The notes under the pieces were generated by a model. It saw nothing but the letters and a program-made list of their open reading frames with translations. It was not told the origin of the DNA and ran no database searches. Position numbers and translations under genes: made by a program. A stretch of 37,427 nt of DNA from contig CAKJYC010000075.1 of NCBI GenBank assembly GCA_918244965.1, positions 1 to 37,427 on the forward strand. Direction: 5' to 3'. Within the stretch, counting starts at the first letter, position 1. Each line of letters opens with the position of its first letter. The stretch is from Clostridiales bacterium. Lineage in GTDB: Bacteria > Bacillota > Clostridia > Christensenellales > CAG-138. Of this stretch, positions 25,691 through 33,368 are shown one piece after another.

Positions 25691-27109
25691 ATGGCCTGGA
25701 CACAGGAAACCGTTCACGCGCTCGTCGAAAAGCAGCGCGCATTCTTTCGCACCGGCGCGACGCTGGACGTGAACTTTCGCATCGAACAGCTGAAAAAACT
25801 CCGGCAGGCGGTGCTCGACCACCGCGACGCGCTCGAAGCGGCGCTGTACGAGGACCTCAACAAGAGCCCGATCGAGGCGTACCTGTGCGATCTCGGCCCG
25901 ATCATCGTCGAGATCAACGAGATCCTGAAGGGGCTCAGAAAATGGGCGCGGCCCGAACGGCATTTTTCCGGGCTCATGTGCTTCCCGAGCATGACGACGC
26001 GCGTTTACAAGATGCCGTACGGCGTGTCACTTGTCATTTCGCCGTTCAATTTCCCGATCCTTTTAACGCTCGGCGTACTGGCCGCAAGCATCTCCGGCGG
26101 CAACACCGCGGTGCTCAAGACCAGCTCGAAGTCCGCGGCAAGCACGAAGGCGCTTCAAAAACTCGTTGCCGATACCTTCCCGGAGGAATACGTCGCCCTC
26201 GTCGACGGCGGTCACGACGTCGCGGACATGTGCCTTGCGGAGCGGTTTGACAAGATCTTCTACACCGGCTCGCCTGCCGTCGCAAAGCATGTTCTGGAGA
26301 TGGCGGCGAAGAACCTCACCTCGGTCGCGCTGGAGCTCGGCGGCGAAACCGGCAACTGGTGCATTGTCCGCAAGGACGCAAACCTGAAGGACGCCGCGCG
26401 CAAGATCGCGTTTTTCAAGCTGTGCAACGCGGGCCAGATCTGCATCAACATCAACCAGATCGCTGTCGCCGAGGAGGTCGCCGACGCGTTTTTAACGGAG
26501 CTCAAGGCTGAATTCGTTCGTCAGATCGGCGAAAAGGCCGAGGAGAACCCGGAATACCCGAAGCTCATCACGGAAAAGGTCTATGAGAAATGCGAGCGTC
26601 TGACCGAGCAGTACCGCGACCGCGTCGTGTTCGGCGGTACCGGCGATCGCGAAGCCGTCAAGTTCTCGCCGACGATCGTGTACCCGGTCCGTATCGACGA
26701 GCAGATCGTCAACCATGAACTGTTCTGTCCGTTGCTGCCGGTCGTGCCGTATAAGGACGCCGAGGTCGAAAAGCTGCTCGACGTGATCGCCGCGCGTGAG
26801 CATCCGCTGTCGATGTACATCTTCACGTCGGACAAGCGCTGGGCGAACCGCGTCATGCGCACGCAGCAGTTCGGCGGCGGCTGCATCAACGAGGTCTGCA
26901 TCCACATGATGGTCAAGGGCGTGCCGTTCAACGGCACCGGCCATTCCGGCATGGGTGCGTACCACGGCGAATGGGGCTTCCGCGAGTTCACCCACCCGCA
27001 GACGGTCCTCACCGGCAAAACGCGCCTGAACCTGCCTCTGCGCGAGCATCCCTATTCCGGCGAAGCCGGCGAACAGAAGCGCAAACTCCTGAAGTGGTTT
27101 GAGCGGTAA
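25691..27109 (+). CDS. Class-3-type aldehyde dehydrogenase
   Basis: The 472-residue enzyme oxidises aldehydes to acids with NAD(P) and resembles the ALDH3/fatty aldehyde group, lacking the N-terminal extension of ALDH1/2. Catalytic residues are Asn120 (SPFNFP), Glu215 (LELGG) and Cys251 (NAGQIC). The stretch after Glu215 reads GGETGN instead of the usual GGK-SP, an uncommon change near the nicotinamide pocket. The C-terminal region has HPLSMYIFT and GVPFNGTGHSGMGAYHG, typical of this class. The ATG follows the previous TGA by 1 base and AAGGGGG upstream serves as ribosome binding site. No clear terminator follows, only a hairpin at 27154. Confidence 0.93.
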   Translation: MAWTQETVHALVEKQRAFFRTGATLDVNFRIEQLKKLRQAVLDHRDALEAALYEDLNKSPIEAYLCDLGPIIVEINEILKGLRKWARPERHFSGLMCFPSMTTRVYKMPYGVSLVISPFNFPILLTLGVLAASISGGNTAVLKTSSKSAASTKALQKLVADTFPEEYVALVDGGHDVADMCLAERFDKIFYTGSPAVAKHVLEMAAKNLTSVALELGGETGNWCIVRKDANLKDAARKIAFFKLCNAGQICININQIAVAEEVADAFLTELKAEFVRQIGEKAEENPEYPKLITEKVYEKCERLTEQYRDRVVFGGTGDREAVKFSPTIVYPVRIDEQIVNHELFCPLLPVVPYKDAEVEKLLDVIAAREHPLSMYIFTSDKRWANRVMRTQQFGGGCINEVCIHMMVKGVPFNGTGHSGMGAYHGEWGFREFTHPQTVLTGKTRLNLPLREHPYSGEAGEQKRKLLKWFER

Positions 27110-27153
27110 GCGCGCAGCCCGTCAAATCCACCCATACATGTAGCCATATTTCG

Positions 27154-27181
27154 GCCGTCCGCATAGTATACAGCGGACGGC
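27154..27181 (+). other. Perfect 9-bp hairpin after the aldehyde dehydrogenase gene
   Basis: GCCGTCCGC (27154-27162), loop of 10, GCGGACGGC (27173-27181), followed only by TGATACTTT. It is a weak terminator at best. It stands 12 bases before structured repeat copy 3, in the same arrangement as the hairpin before copy 2. Confidence 0.6.
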
Positions 27182-27193
27182 TGATACTTTATG

Positions 27194-27389
27194 ACCGGCC
27201 GTTGGAAAGGGTGCCGGAATTCGCGTTCTTCGGTCCGAACGATACTGAAGTATGTGAAGGACCGAAAACGCGGATCGCTTGCAGCGATGCTTTTCAGAGA
27301 AAAGGCGCAGTTCGCCTTTTCCACCGATCGGGCCTTGTTTGCTTTATCATTCGCTGCAAGCGATCCGGCCCCTTTGAACGACGGCCGGT
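27194..27389 (+). repeat. Structured repeat, copy 3 (196 bp)
   Basis: Outer arms ACCGGCCGT (27194-27202) and ACGGCCGGT (27381-27389) pair perfectly, with AAAGG/CCTTT and GCCGGA/TCCGGC further in. Arm one is CGCGTTCTTCGGTCC with GGACCGAAAACGCG around GATAC-TGAA-GTATG. Arm two is a perfect 15-bp stem (27273-27287 with 27351-27365) that holds the hairpin GAAAAGGCG/CGCCTTTTC. It ends 21 bases before the DUF11 gene and lies in that gene's probable 5' leader. Confidence 0.88.
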
Positions 27390-27410
27390 GCCGTTCGGAA
27401 AGGAGAAAGT

Positions 27411-28265
27411 ATGGCTATCATTACCAATCAAGCAAATCTGACATATACCTACGGCGCAACAACCGCGACCGTCGCTTCCAATCTGGCCGCAACCGAGCGG
27501 ACTGCGCCGCTGTCCGCCGAAAAACGCTCGATGGAGGAGGCATACCGCGAGGGCGACGTGCTGACGTATATGATCTCGTTCCGGAATACGGGCGAAGCGG
27601 CGATCACGGACCTCGTGATCGTCGACAACCTCGGCGCGTACACCCCTGCAGGCGCAGCCGCACCGGTCATGCCGCTGACGTATGCGGGCACGGCGACGCT
27701 GTACATCGACGGCGCGTTCTCGGATGCGCTGACCGCCGAGCCGACGGAGGACGGCGTGCAGTTCACGATCCCGGAGATCCCCGCGGGCGCGGACGCGCTG
27801 CTGCTGTATCAGGCGGCGGTCAACGGCTTTGCGCCGCTCGAACCCGGCAGAGAGATCGTCAACACGGCGACGGTCGGCGGGACCGATCCCTTGACCGTGT
27901 CGGCAACCGTTCCGGTCGCGTCCTATGCGGACGTTTCGATCGAAAAGGAGATGTCGCCGAACCCGATCGCCGACGGCGGCACGCTGACCGTCACGTTTAC
28001 GATCGAAAACCGGGGCAACGCCGAGGCGACGAACCTCAGTCTGACCGATGCGTTTCCGCTGTCGCTCGACGACGTTGCGATCACGGTCAACGGCGCGCCG
28101 GTGACGGATTTCACGTTCGAGGACAATCTGCTGACGCTGCCGCGTGCAGGCAGCGGCACGACCTCGCTCTCGGTCCCGGCCGCGACGTTCTCGCAGGACG
28201 AAACGACCGGCGCTGTCACCGTCACGCCCGGCGTACTGACGATCATACTCACCGGCACGGTGTAA
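27411..28265 (+). CDS. DUF11-repeat protein without signal peptide
   Basis: This 284-residue, beta-rich, acidic protein has two DUF11-like Ig-type repeats (about 35-165 and 168-284), seen in YREGDVLTYMISFRNTGEAAITDLVIVDNLG and again in FTIENRGNAEATNLSLTDAFP. Such repeats are usually found in cell-surface proteins, yet here there is no signal peptide, membrane span, sorting motif or Cys. Proteins of this form starting MA(I/T)ITNQA are, from memory, widespread in Clostridia; a role on the spore surface would fit mother-cell synthesis without secretion, but is speculation. AAAGGAG precedes the ATG. No promoter is clear between copy 3 of the structured repeat and the start. Confidence 0.75.
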   Translation: MAIITNQANLTYTYGATTATVASNLAATERTAPLSAEKRSMEEAYREGDVLTYMISFRNTGEAAITDLVIVDNLGAYTPAGAAAPVMPLTYAGTATLYIDGAFSDALTAEPTEDGVQFTIPEIPAGADALLLYQAAVNGFAPLEPGREIVNTATVGGTDPLTVSATVPVASYADVSIEKEMSPNPIADGGTLTVTFTIENRGNAEATNLSLTDAFPLSLDDVAITVNGAPVTDFTFEDNLLTLPRAGSGTTSLSVPAATFSQDETTGAVTVTPGVLTIILTGTV

Positions 28266-28274
28266 TCTGCACAC

Positions 28275-28304
28275 AAAAAGGGCTGTTCAAAAACAGCCCT
28301 CTTT
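28275..28304. terminator. Bidirectional terminator between convergent genes
   Basis: AGGGCTGTT (28279-28287), loop CAAA, AACAGCCCT (28292-28300). On the minus strand it is followed by a T-run and ends the htrA transcript; on the plus strand CTTT follows. Confidence 0.9.
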
Positions 28305-28317
28305 GCATAGTTTACGG

Positions 28318-29517
28318 TTATTTGGCTGGGACGTACTCGCCGAAGGTGACGGTCACGGTGTCGCGGCTGTTGTCACGGCGGATCGTCAGCGTCGCGGTGT
28401 CGCCCGCGTTGTAGGCGGCGATGGCGTCGGAAAGCGCGTCGTTGGACGAAACGGCCTTCCCGTCGATTTCGAGGATCAGATCGCCGACCTGCAGTCCTGC
28501 GGCCTCCGCCGCGCTGCCCGCAATGACCTCGGTGATCTGCACGCAGTTTGTACCGCCGTAGAAGTAACCGTTGCTGAGCGTGACGTTCTGCGTGTACACG
28601 CCGAGGTACGCGCGGCCGGTGACGTAGCCGTAATGCAGGATGTCGTTAATCTCATTGACGACGCTGTTGACCGGGATCGCAAAGCCGAGGCCCTCCGCGC
28701 TGGTGTCGGACACCTTCGCGTTGACGATGCCGATCAGTCTGCCCGACGCGTTGAACAGGCCGCCGCCCGAATTGCCGGGGCTGATCGCGGCGTCCGTCTG
28801 CACAAGCTCCATCTCGGTGCCTTCTACTTCGATCGTGCGCTTGACGGCTGAGATGATGCCGCTCGTTGCGGTGCCGCGCAGCTCGCCCAAGGGGTTGCCG
28901 ATCGCGATCACGTCCTCGCCGACGGTCAGCATGTCGCTGTCGCCGAGCGTCGCCGGGATCAGGCCGGTCGCGTCGATCTTGATGATCGCAAGGTCGTTGC
29001 GCGAATCGGTGCCGACGATCGTCGCCTCATACGACGTGTCGTCGTTCAGCGTGACGGTCAGCTTCTTTGCGCCGTCGACGACGTGCGCGCAGGTGGCGAT
29101 ATAGCCGTCTTCGGTCAGGATCACGCCGCTGCCGCTGCCCTGCTGTTCGTACGTCTGCGGCCGGCCCCAGTAGGACACTGTCGTTTCAAACACGCCGTCG
29201 ATGCCGACGACACTCGGTGCGGCAAGCTCTACGACCTGCGCGCGGGTGTACTGCCCGTCGTACGCAAAGCCGTTCGGGACGATGCTGACCTGCGCGGTCT
29301 CCGCCGTAGGTGCGGCGGTTTCGGCAGCCGGTTCGGTCGCGGCCGGTTCGGTCGCAGCCGGGAGCGCGGCGGTTTGATTCCGTTCGCTTCGGAGCGATTG
29401 ATTCATCAGTACCACGCCGGCAAACAGGCCGATCACCACCGCCATGACCGTGACGGCGATCAGCACAGACGCGCCGACGCCGGTTCGCTTTTGTTTTGAA
29501 GAGCAGTTGTATTCCAT
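28318..29517 (-). CDS. htrA: HtrA/DegP-like membrane-anchored serine protease with PDZ domain
   Basis: The 399-residue protease handles misfolded proteins outside the cell membrane. It has a cytosolic N-terminus, one membrane span (about 17-40), an Ala/Pro/Thr/Glu linker (48-75), a trypsin-like domain (about 90-290) and one PDZ domain (about 300-395). The catalytic triad is His145 (CAHVVD), Asp175 (NDLAII) and Ser250 (PGNSGGG). I start it at 29517 because AAGGAAGGTGA lies just upstream; an ATG 24 bases further up lacks this. The promoter has an inverted repeat in its -35 region, so control by a stress regulator is likely. Confidence 0.93.
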   Translation of the reverse strand: MEYNCSSKQKRTGVGASVLIAVTVMAVVIGLFAGVVLMNQSLRSERNQTAALPAATEPAATEPAAETAAPTAETAQVSIVPNGFAYDGQYTRAQVVELAAPSVVGIDGVFETTVSYWGRPQTYEQQGSGSGVILTEDGYIATCAHVVDGAKKLTVTLNDDTSYEATIVGTDSRNDLAIIKIDATGLIPATLGDSDMLTVGEDVIAIGNPLGELRGTATSGIISAVKRTIEVEGTEMELVQTDAAISPGNSGGGLFNASGRLIGIVNAKVSDTSAEGLGFAIPVNSVVNEINDILHYGYVTGRAYLGVYTQNVTLSNGYFYGGTNCVQITEVIAGSAAEAAGLQVGDLILEIDGKAVSSNDALSDAIAAYNAGDTATLTIRRDNSRDTVTVTFGEYVPAK

Positions 29518-29543
29518 ATCGTTCACCTTCCTTTGATGCACGT

Positions 29544-29579
29544 ATTATATCCCCGGATTTTGACGGAAATTTGTCAAAA
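29544..29579 (-). promoter_or_regulatory. htrA promoter with inverted-repeat operator
   Basis: On the minus strand a -10 TATAAT lies at 29549-29544. No -35 is found at 17 bp. Instead TTTTGAC and GTCAAAA (29558-29564 and 29573-29579) form a perfect 7-bp inverted repeat with 8 bp between, covering the -35 region. The TTGACA contained in it is 22 bp from the -10, too far for a normal promoter. An activator site like those of envelope-stress two-component systems is a reasonable inference. Confidence 0.6.
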
Positions 29580-29728
29580 ACCGCAACGAATTGCAAAACC
29601 GTATATGCACGATCAAGCCATCGGACGCCGCAATTCACCAAAAAGTGACAGTTCCGTTGCATTGCATTCATACAAATTCCGCAATTCCGCTGCAGCAGCA
29701 TGATTGGATCGGCGTATAGGGATGCCCG

Positions 29729-29762
29729 TTCATGCCGTCAGGCAATTCACGCCGCAGGCGCA
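29729..29762. repeat. Two-unit array of short palindromes beginning TTCAT/TTCAC
   Basis: TTCATGCCGTCAGGCAA (29729-29745) and TTCACGCCGCAGGCGCA (29746-29762) match the units at 8127-8216. The pair is framed by CCCG (29725-29728) and CGGG (29762-29765 region). Bases 29580-29724 between the htrA promoter and this array hold nothing else I recognise. Confidence 0.6.
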
Positions 29763-29801
29763 CGGGAATGTGAATAAGATGTAAGAAATCGCGATCCGCG
29801 G

Positions 29802-29830
29802 TTGACGAAATCGGGCCGCCGCCGTACAAT
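29802..29830 (+). promoter_or_regulatory. Promoter abutting the DUF368 start codon (possible leaderless mRNA)
   Basis: TTGACG (29802-29807), 17 bp, TACAAT (29825-29830), then six bases and the ATG at 29837. The geometry equals that of the promoter at 21114-21142. Confidence 0.7.
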
Positions 29831-29836
29831 GGGAGC

Positions 29837-31048
29837 ATGAATACGTCCAAGAAACTCTTACAATGGATCGTCGCCGTGCTGAAGGGCACGCTGGTCGGTC
29901 TTGCCATCGTCATTCCCGGCGTGTCCGGCGGGTCGATGCTTCTCACCATCGGCGTTTATGAGGATGCCGTTTCCATCACCTCGAAGGACAAAACACGCCG
30001 CCGCACTGCGATTAAAAAGCTGATCCCGTACGCGATCGGCATTGTGCTCGGCGTCGTCGCGCTGTCGTTCGTCGTGACGTGGCTGCTCTCCAACTTCGAG
30101 TTCTTCACGATCCTGCTGTTCTCCGGTCTGATCCTCGGCTCGCTGCCGCTGCTGTTCAAAAAGATCCGGGGACAGAAGGTCAAGCCGTGGTACATCCTGA
30201 TCGCGCTTTTGATGATCGCGATCATGGTGCTGCTGCCGTTTCTCAACAACTCCTCGTCGGAGACCTTTGACCGGCTCAAGCCGAATGACGAGCTGACCGT
30301 CGGCGAGCGCATCATTCTGGCCGACGTCGACGCCGAGACGCTGACCGTCGCAAACGGCGATACGACCTATGCGATCGTAGAGGTCAAGAGCGCGGGAGGC
30401 ACCTTCGGCAAGCCCTCGGACGGCTATAAACTCAGGAGCGTGCTGGACAAGAACGCGTATTTTGCCATCGGCTCCGGTGACGTCTTTGATTTTTCGGTCG
30501 ACGCGAGCGGCCGTCTGACGCTGACCGAAAGAAGCAGCGGCGAAACGCTGACCGCGACCGCCTTCCGCTCACGCGATGCGCTGAACAACGGCGTGTGGAG
30601 CGCGCTCCTTGCGCTGCTGCTCGGCTTTATCGCCGCGGGGACCATGATCGTGCCGGGCATTTCCGGCTCGATGATCATGCTTGTACTCGGCTACTATTAC
30701 AGCGTCATGACGCATTTGAAGAGCTTCATCGTCTGCCTTGTGACATTGAACTTTGCGCACATGGGCCGTCACCTTCTGGTGCTTGTGCCGTTTGCGGTCG
30801 GCATCGTGCTCGGCCTTCTCATCGTGTCGAAGGCGATCCGCTGGCTGCTGGATAAGCATCCGACGCCGACGTACTACGGCATCCTTGCGCTGATGCTCGC
30901 GTCGCCGTTTGCGATCTTCATGAAGGCAAAGTGCTTCGGACCGGCGTTCGGCACAAGCCTTGCGCAATGGTGGTTCATTCCCGCAGCGATCCTGTGCCTT
31001 GCCGCAGGCTTCTGCGCGTCGTATGTGATGTCGAAAAAGGAAGGATAA
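29837..31048 (+). CDS. DUF368 membrane protein, probable polyprenyl-phosphate transporter
   Basis: DUF368 proteins (PopT) are reported to flip undecaprenyl phosphate back across the membrane for reuse in wall synthesis. The 403-residue protein has the two inverted-repeat signatures: IPGVSGGSMLLTIGVYE near residue 26 and VPGISGSMIMLVLGYYYSVM near residue 270. About eight to ten membrane spans are visible. Family members are usually near 270-310 residues; the excess is a hydrophilic, beta-like segment at about 137-249 (LTVGERIILADVDAETL, FDFSVDASGRLTLTE) that should face outside. It has no Shine-Dalgarno sequence beyond GGGAG directly before the ATG, and its promoter would start transcription at the ATG. 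The gene stands alone, ended by a terminator at 31070. htrA is divergent. Confidence 0.88.
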   Translation: MNTSKKLLQWIVAVLKGTLVGLAIVIPGVSGGSMLLTIGVYEDAVSITSKDKTRRRTAIKKLIPYAIGIVLGVVALSFVVTWLLSNFEFFTILLFSGLILGSLPLLFKKIRGQKVKPWYILIALLMIAIMVLLPFLNNSSSETFDRLKPNDELTVGERIILADVDAETLTVANGDTTYAIVEVKSAGGTFGKPSDGYKLRSVLDKNAYFAIGSGDVFDFSVDASGRLTLTERSSGETLTATAFRSRDALNNGVWSALLALLLGFIAAGTMIVPGISGSMIMLVLGYYYSVMTHLKSFIVCLVTLNFAHMGRHLLVLVPFAVGIVLGLLIVSKAIRWLLDKHPTPTYYGILALMLASPFAIFMKAKCFGPAFGTSLAQWWFIPAAILCLAAGFCASYVMSKKEG

Positions 31049-31069
31049 TTTTTCCATACCGGTTCATCG

Positions 31070-31106
31070 GGGCTGTTCGGAAAGCGTTTCTGAACAGCCT
31101 CTTTTC
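31070..31106 (+). terminator. Rho-independent terminator of the DUF368 gene
   Basis: GGCTGTTC (31071-31078) and GAACAGCC (31092-31099), with GAAA/TTTC inside, followed by TCTTTTCT. Confidence 0.85.
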
Positions 31107-31122
31107 TATTGTTCTCCCTGTG

Positions 31123-31151
31123 TTGACAGGCGCGGACGCTTTGGATATACT
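31123..31151 (+). promoter_or_regulatory. Promoter of the zinc-ribbon/GNAT operon
   Basis: TTGACA (31123-31128), 17 bp, TATACT (31146-31151). The leader is about 38 nt; GAGGT at about 31183 serves as ribosome binding site. Confidence 0.88.
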
Positions 31152-31195
31152 GTATTTGTCGAAAGAGACGAATCAGAAAGAAATGAGGTAACACT

Positions 31196-32566
31196 ATGCG
31201 TTATTGTATGAATTGCGGCACGCCTGCAGAAGACGGCGTAAAGTTCTGCACAAACTGCGGCACGAAGATCGAGGCGCCGCAGCCCGAGCCGATCCGCGTG
31301 ACGCCCGAAGCGCAGCCGGAGCAGCCGGTCTATGCGCCGACGACGGAGCCGGCCCCGGCAAAGAGATCGCACAAGACGCTCTGGATCGTTCTCACGGTCG
31401 TTGCGGTGCTTCTTGTGGCGGCCGTCGTCGGGCTTCTGATCTGGAAGCCGTGGAACAGCTGTGCAGGCGGCACGAGCGCCGCGAACGTCGAGCAGATGCT
31501 GCGCACCGCGTTTGAAAAAACACAGGACGTCCGTTCGATGCACCTTGAAATGACCGAGACCGTCGACCTGTCGATGACCGTCTCCGGCATGGGTGTTTCG
31601 CAGGACCTGAAGATGCAGGTCGGCGTTTCGGGCGATCAGCAGAAGGATCCGGACCGTGCGCGCGTCGTGCTTACCATGGATGCGATGGGCTTTCACGAGT
31701 CCGCACTGATGTACACCGAAACGGTCGACGGCAAGCTCAACATCTATATGTCCGCCGACGACGGCAAGACCTGGTCCGCTTCCAACACGACCGGCATTGA
31801 TCTGACTGCGCTGCAGGATACCTCCGCACAGCTGGAAACGTGGATGAAGCATGCGAAAGACTATAAGAAGGTCGGGACCGAGACGCAAAACGGCGAGAAG
31901 GTCACCGTCTACACCTGCGTCATCGGCGGCGAGTTCTTCAAGGACGCCATGTCCCTGACCGGCGAAAACACGATGGCCAACCTCGGAATGGATGCGGAAG
32001 AGCTGTTCAAGGACCTCGACGATATCCCCGTCACGTTCAGCATCAACGGGGACGGACGGCTTGTCCGCTTCGTGCTTGATATGAAGGACGCAATGCGGAC
32101 GCTGATGCAGCGCGCGATGGAAACGGCCATGGGCGGCGCAAAGATCAAAATGGATTTCGATATCAAGACGGTCACGATCGAAATCGAGATGTCCAAGTTC
32201 AACGCGATCGACCCGATCGAGATCCCTGAAGCAGCCAAGGGCAAACAGTCCGACAGCCCGAAGAAGAGCGGCGAAGGCGTCGTCGGCACATGGGAGCTGG
32301 ATCACGGCATCGGCGAAGAGGGCGAGCAGGCGGTCGCGCTGCTCAAGGCGTTCGGCGCAACCATGACGATCACGTTCAACGAGGACGGCACCGGCAGTAT
32401 CGACAGCGAAGTTATGGGCGAATCGGACAGCGAGTCATTCACCTATACCTATGAGAACGGCGTTTTGACGATTGACGGCGCCGAAGGCGGAAATGCGCTT
32501 CGGATCGAAGGCGATGAGCTGATCCTCGAACAGGACGGCGTCGGCATGGTCTTTATCAGGAAATGA
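31196..32566 (+). CDS. Zinc-ribbon, single-span membrane protein with lipocalin-like C-terminal domain
   Basis: The 456-residue protein opens with a zinc ribbon (Cys4, 7, 18, 21), a Pro/Glu/Thr linker, and one membrane span at about 60-83. Outside the membrane lies a domain of about 260 residues (95-355; RSMHLEMTETVDLSM, KVTVYTCVIGGEFF) resembling the LppX/LolA-like fold of DUF6612-type lipoproteins. After a short Lys/Ser linker comes a second domain (361-456) that is nearly the same as the whole mature lipoprotein at 8355-8723. The zinc ribbon would sit in the cytosol. Its TGA overlaps the ATG of the GNAT gene. It may be an envelope sensor, but this is inference from layout. Confidence 0.82.
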   Translation: MRYCMNCGTPAEDGVKFCTNCGTKIEAPQPEPIRVTPEAQPEQPVYAPTTEPAPAKRSHKTLWIVLTVVAVLLVAAVVGLLIWKPWNSCAGGTSAANVEQMLRTAFEKTQDVRSMHLEMTETVDLSMTVSGMGVSQDLKMQVGVSGDQQKDPDRARVVLTMDAMGFHESALMYTETVDGKLNIYMSADDGKTWSASNTTGIDLTALQDTSAQLETWMKHAKDYKKVGTETQNGEKVTVYTCVIGGEFFKDAMSLTGENTMANLGMDAEELFKDLDDIPVTFSINGDGRLVRFVLDMKDAMRTLMQRAMETAMGGAKIKMDFDIKTVTIEIEMSKFNAIDPIEIPEAAKGKQSDSPKKSGEGVVGTWELDHGIGEEGEQAVALLKAFGATMTITFNEDGTGSIDSEVMGESDSESFTYTYENGVLTIDGAEGGNALRIEGDELILEQDGVGMVFIRK

Positions 32567-33357
32567 TCCGCATGGTTTCACAGGAGGAAGCGGCCGCGTT
32601 TCCATTTGCAAACGACGCGGAGGAGATCCTCTTCCGGAAGATGCGCCAGCTGATCGGCGTGCCGGACGCGCTCTGCCTTTCCGACGGGCGCGATCTGCTG
32701 TTTGTGCGCGCGGGGCAGGGCTTTCCCGCATGGATCTACACGCGCAAGGGGATCGCGGACGAAACGCTTTCCGAGCTTGCCGCGTCCCTCTGTGTGCTGA
32801 AGGAAGCGAAAAACCTGTCGGGCGTGATCGGAAGAGCGAGCCTTGTCCGCTATCTGGAGCTTGCGCTGCCGTTTGCGACCGCGCGGCGGCTGCCGCTGAC
32901 CGCGTATCTGTGCGAACACGCGAACCGCTTTGATGCCGAGGGCGAACGCGTCCCCGCAAGCGCGCTCGATCCCGCTGTGTGCGGCGAACTTCTTGCCGAG
33001 CTCGGCGAACAGGCGCGCGAGCCCATCCCCGAACCGGCCCGCCTTGCCGCAGGGACCGATTTCTGCACATGCGGCGACGCGTACGGATGGTGCGTAAACG
33101 GTACAACCGTTGCGCTGGTCCGCTTCCGTGAGCGCACGAACGGCCTTGCGTACATCGGCAATGTGGTGACGGACAAGGCGCACCGCGGCAAAGGCTATGC
33201 AAAGACGCTGGTCGGCTCGGTCTGCGCGGACGCCTGCGAACGCGGCGAGCGCGTCATGCTCTATGCGGACACGAGCTATCCGCCCTCCAACGCGCTGTAC
33301 CGGTCCGTTGGATTCACCGAAGTCGGCCGCCTGATCGGCTTCGACTTTATCAACTGA
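32563..33357 (+). CDS. GNAT-family N-acetyltransferase
   Basis: The 264-residue protein has a C-terminal GNAT domain (about 165-264) with the acetyl-CoA loop VVTDKAHRGKGYAKT (Arg208, Gly209, Gly211) and the later YADTSYPPSNALYRSVGF motif typical of the fold. The first 160 residues are a separate domain with a degenerate GNAT look, as in two-domain acetyltransferases. The acceptor is unknown. It overlaps the zinc-ribbon gene by 4 bases (ATGA) and shares its promoter. A bidirectional terminator follows at 33369. Confidence 0.87.
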   Translation: MIRMVSQEEAAAFPFANDAEEILFRKMRQLIGVPDALCLSDGRDLLFVRAGQGFPAWIYTRKGIADETLSELAASLCVLKEAKNLSGVIGRASLVRYLELALPFATARRLPLTAYLCEHANRFDAEGERVPASALDPAVCGELLAELGEQAREPIPEPARLAAGTDFCTCGDAYGWCVNGTTVALVRFRERTNGLAYIGNVVTDKAHRGKGYAKTLVGSVCADACERGERVMLYADTSYPPSNALYRSVGFTEVGRLIGFDFIN

Positions 33358-33368
33358 ACACAAGACAT

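Noticed and set aside
28303..28851. Plus-strand open frame opposite htrA
   Set aside because: It is antisense to the PDZ and protease domains and begins in the terminator; no ribosome binding site is present.
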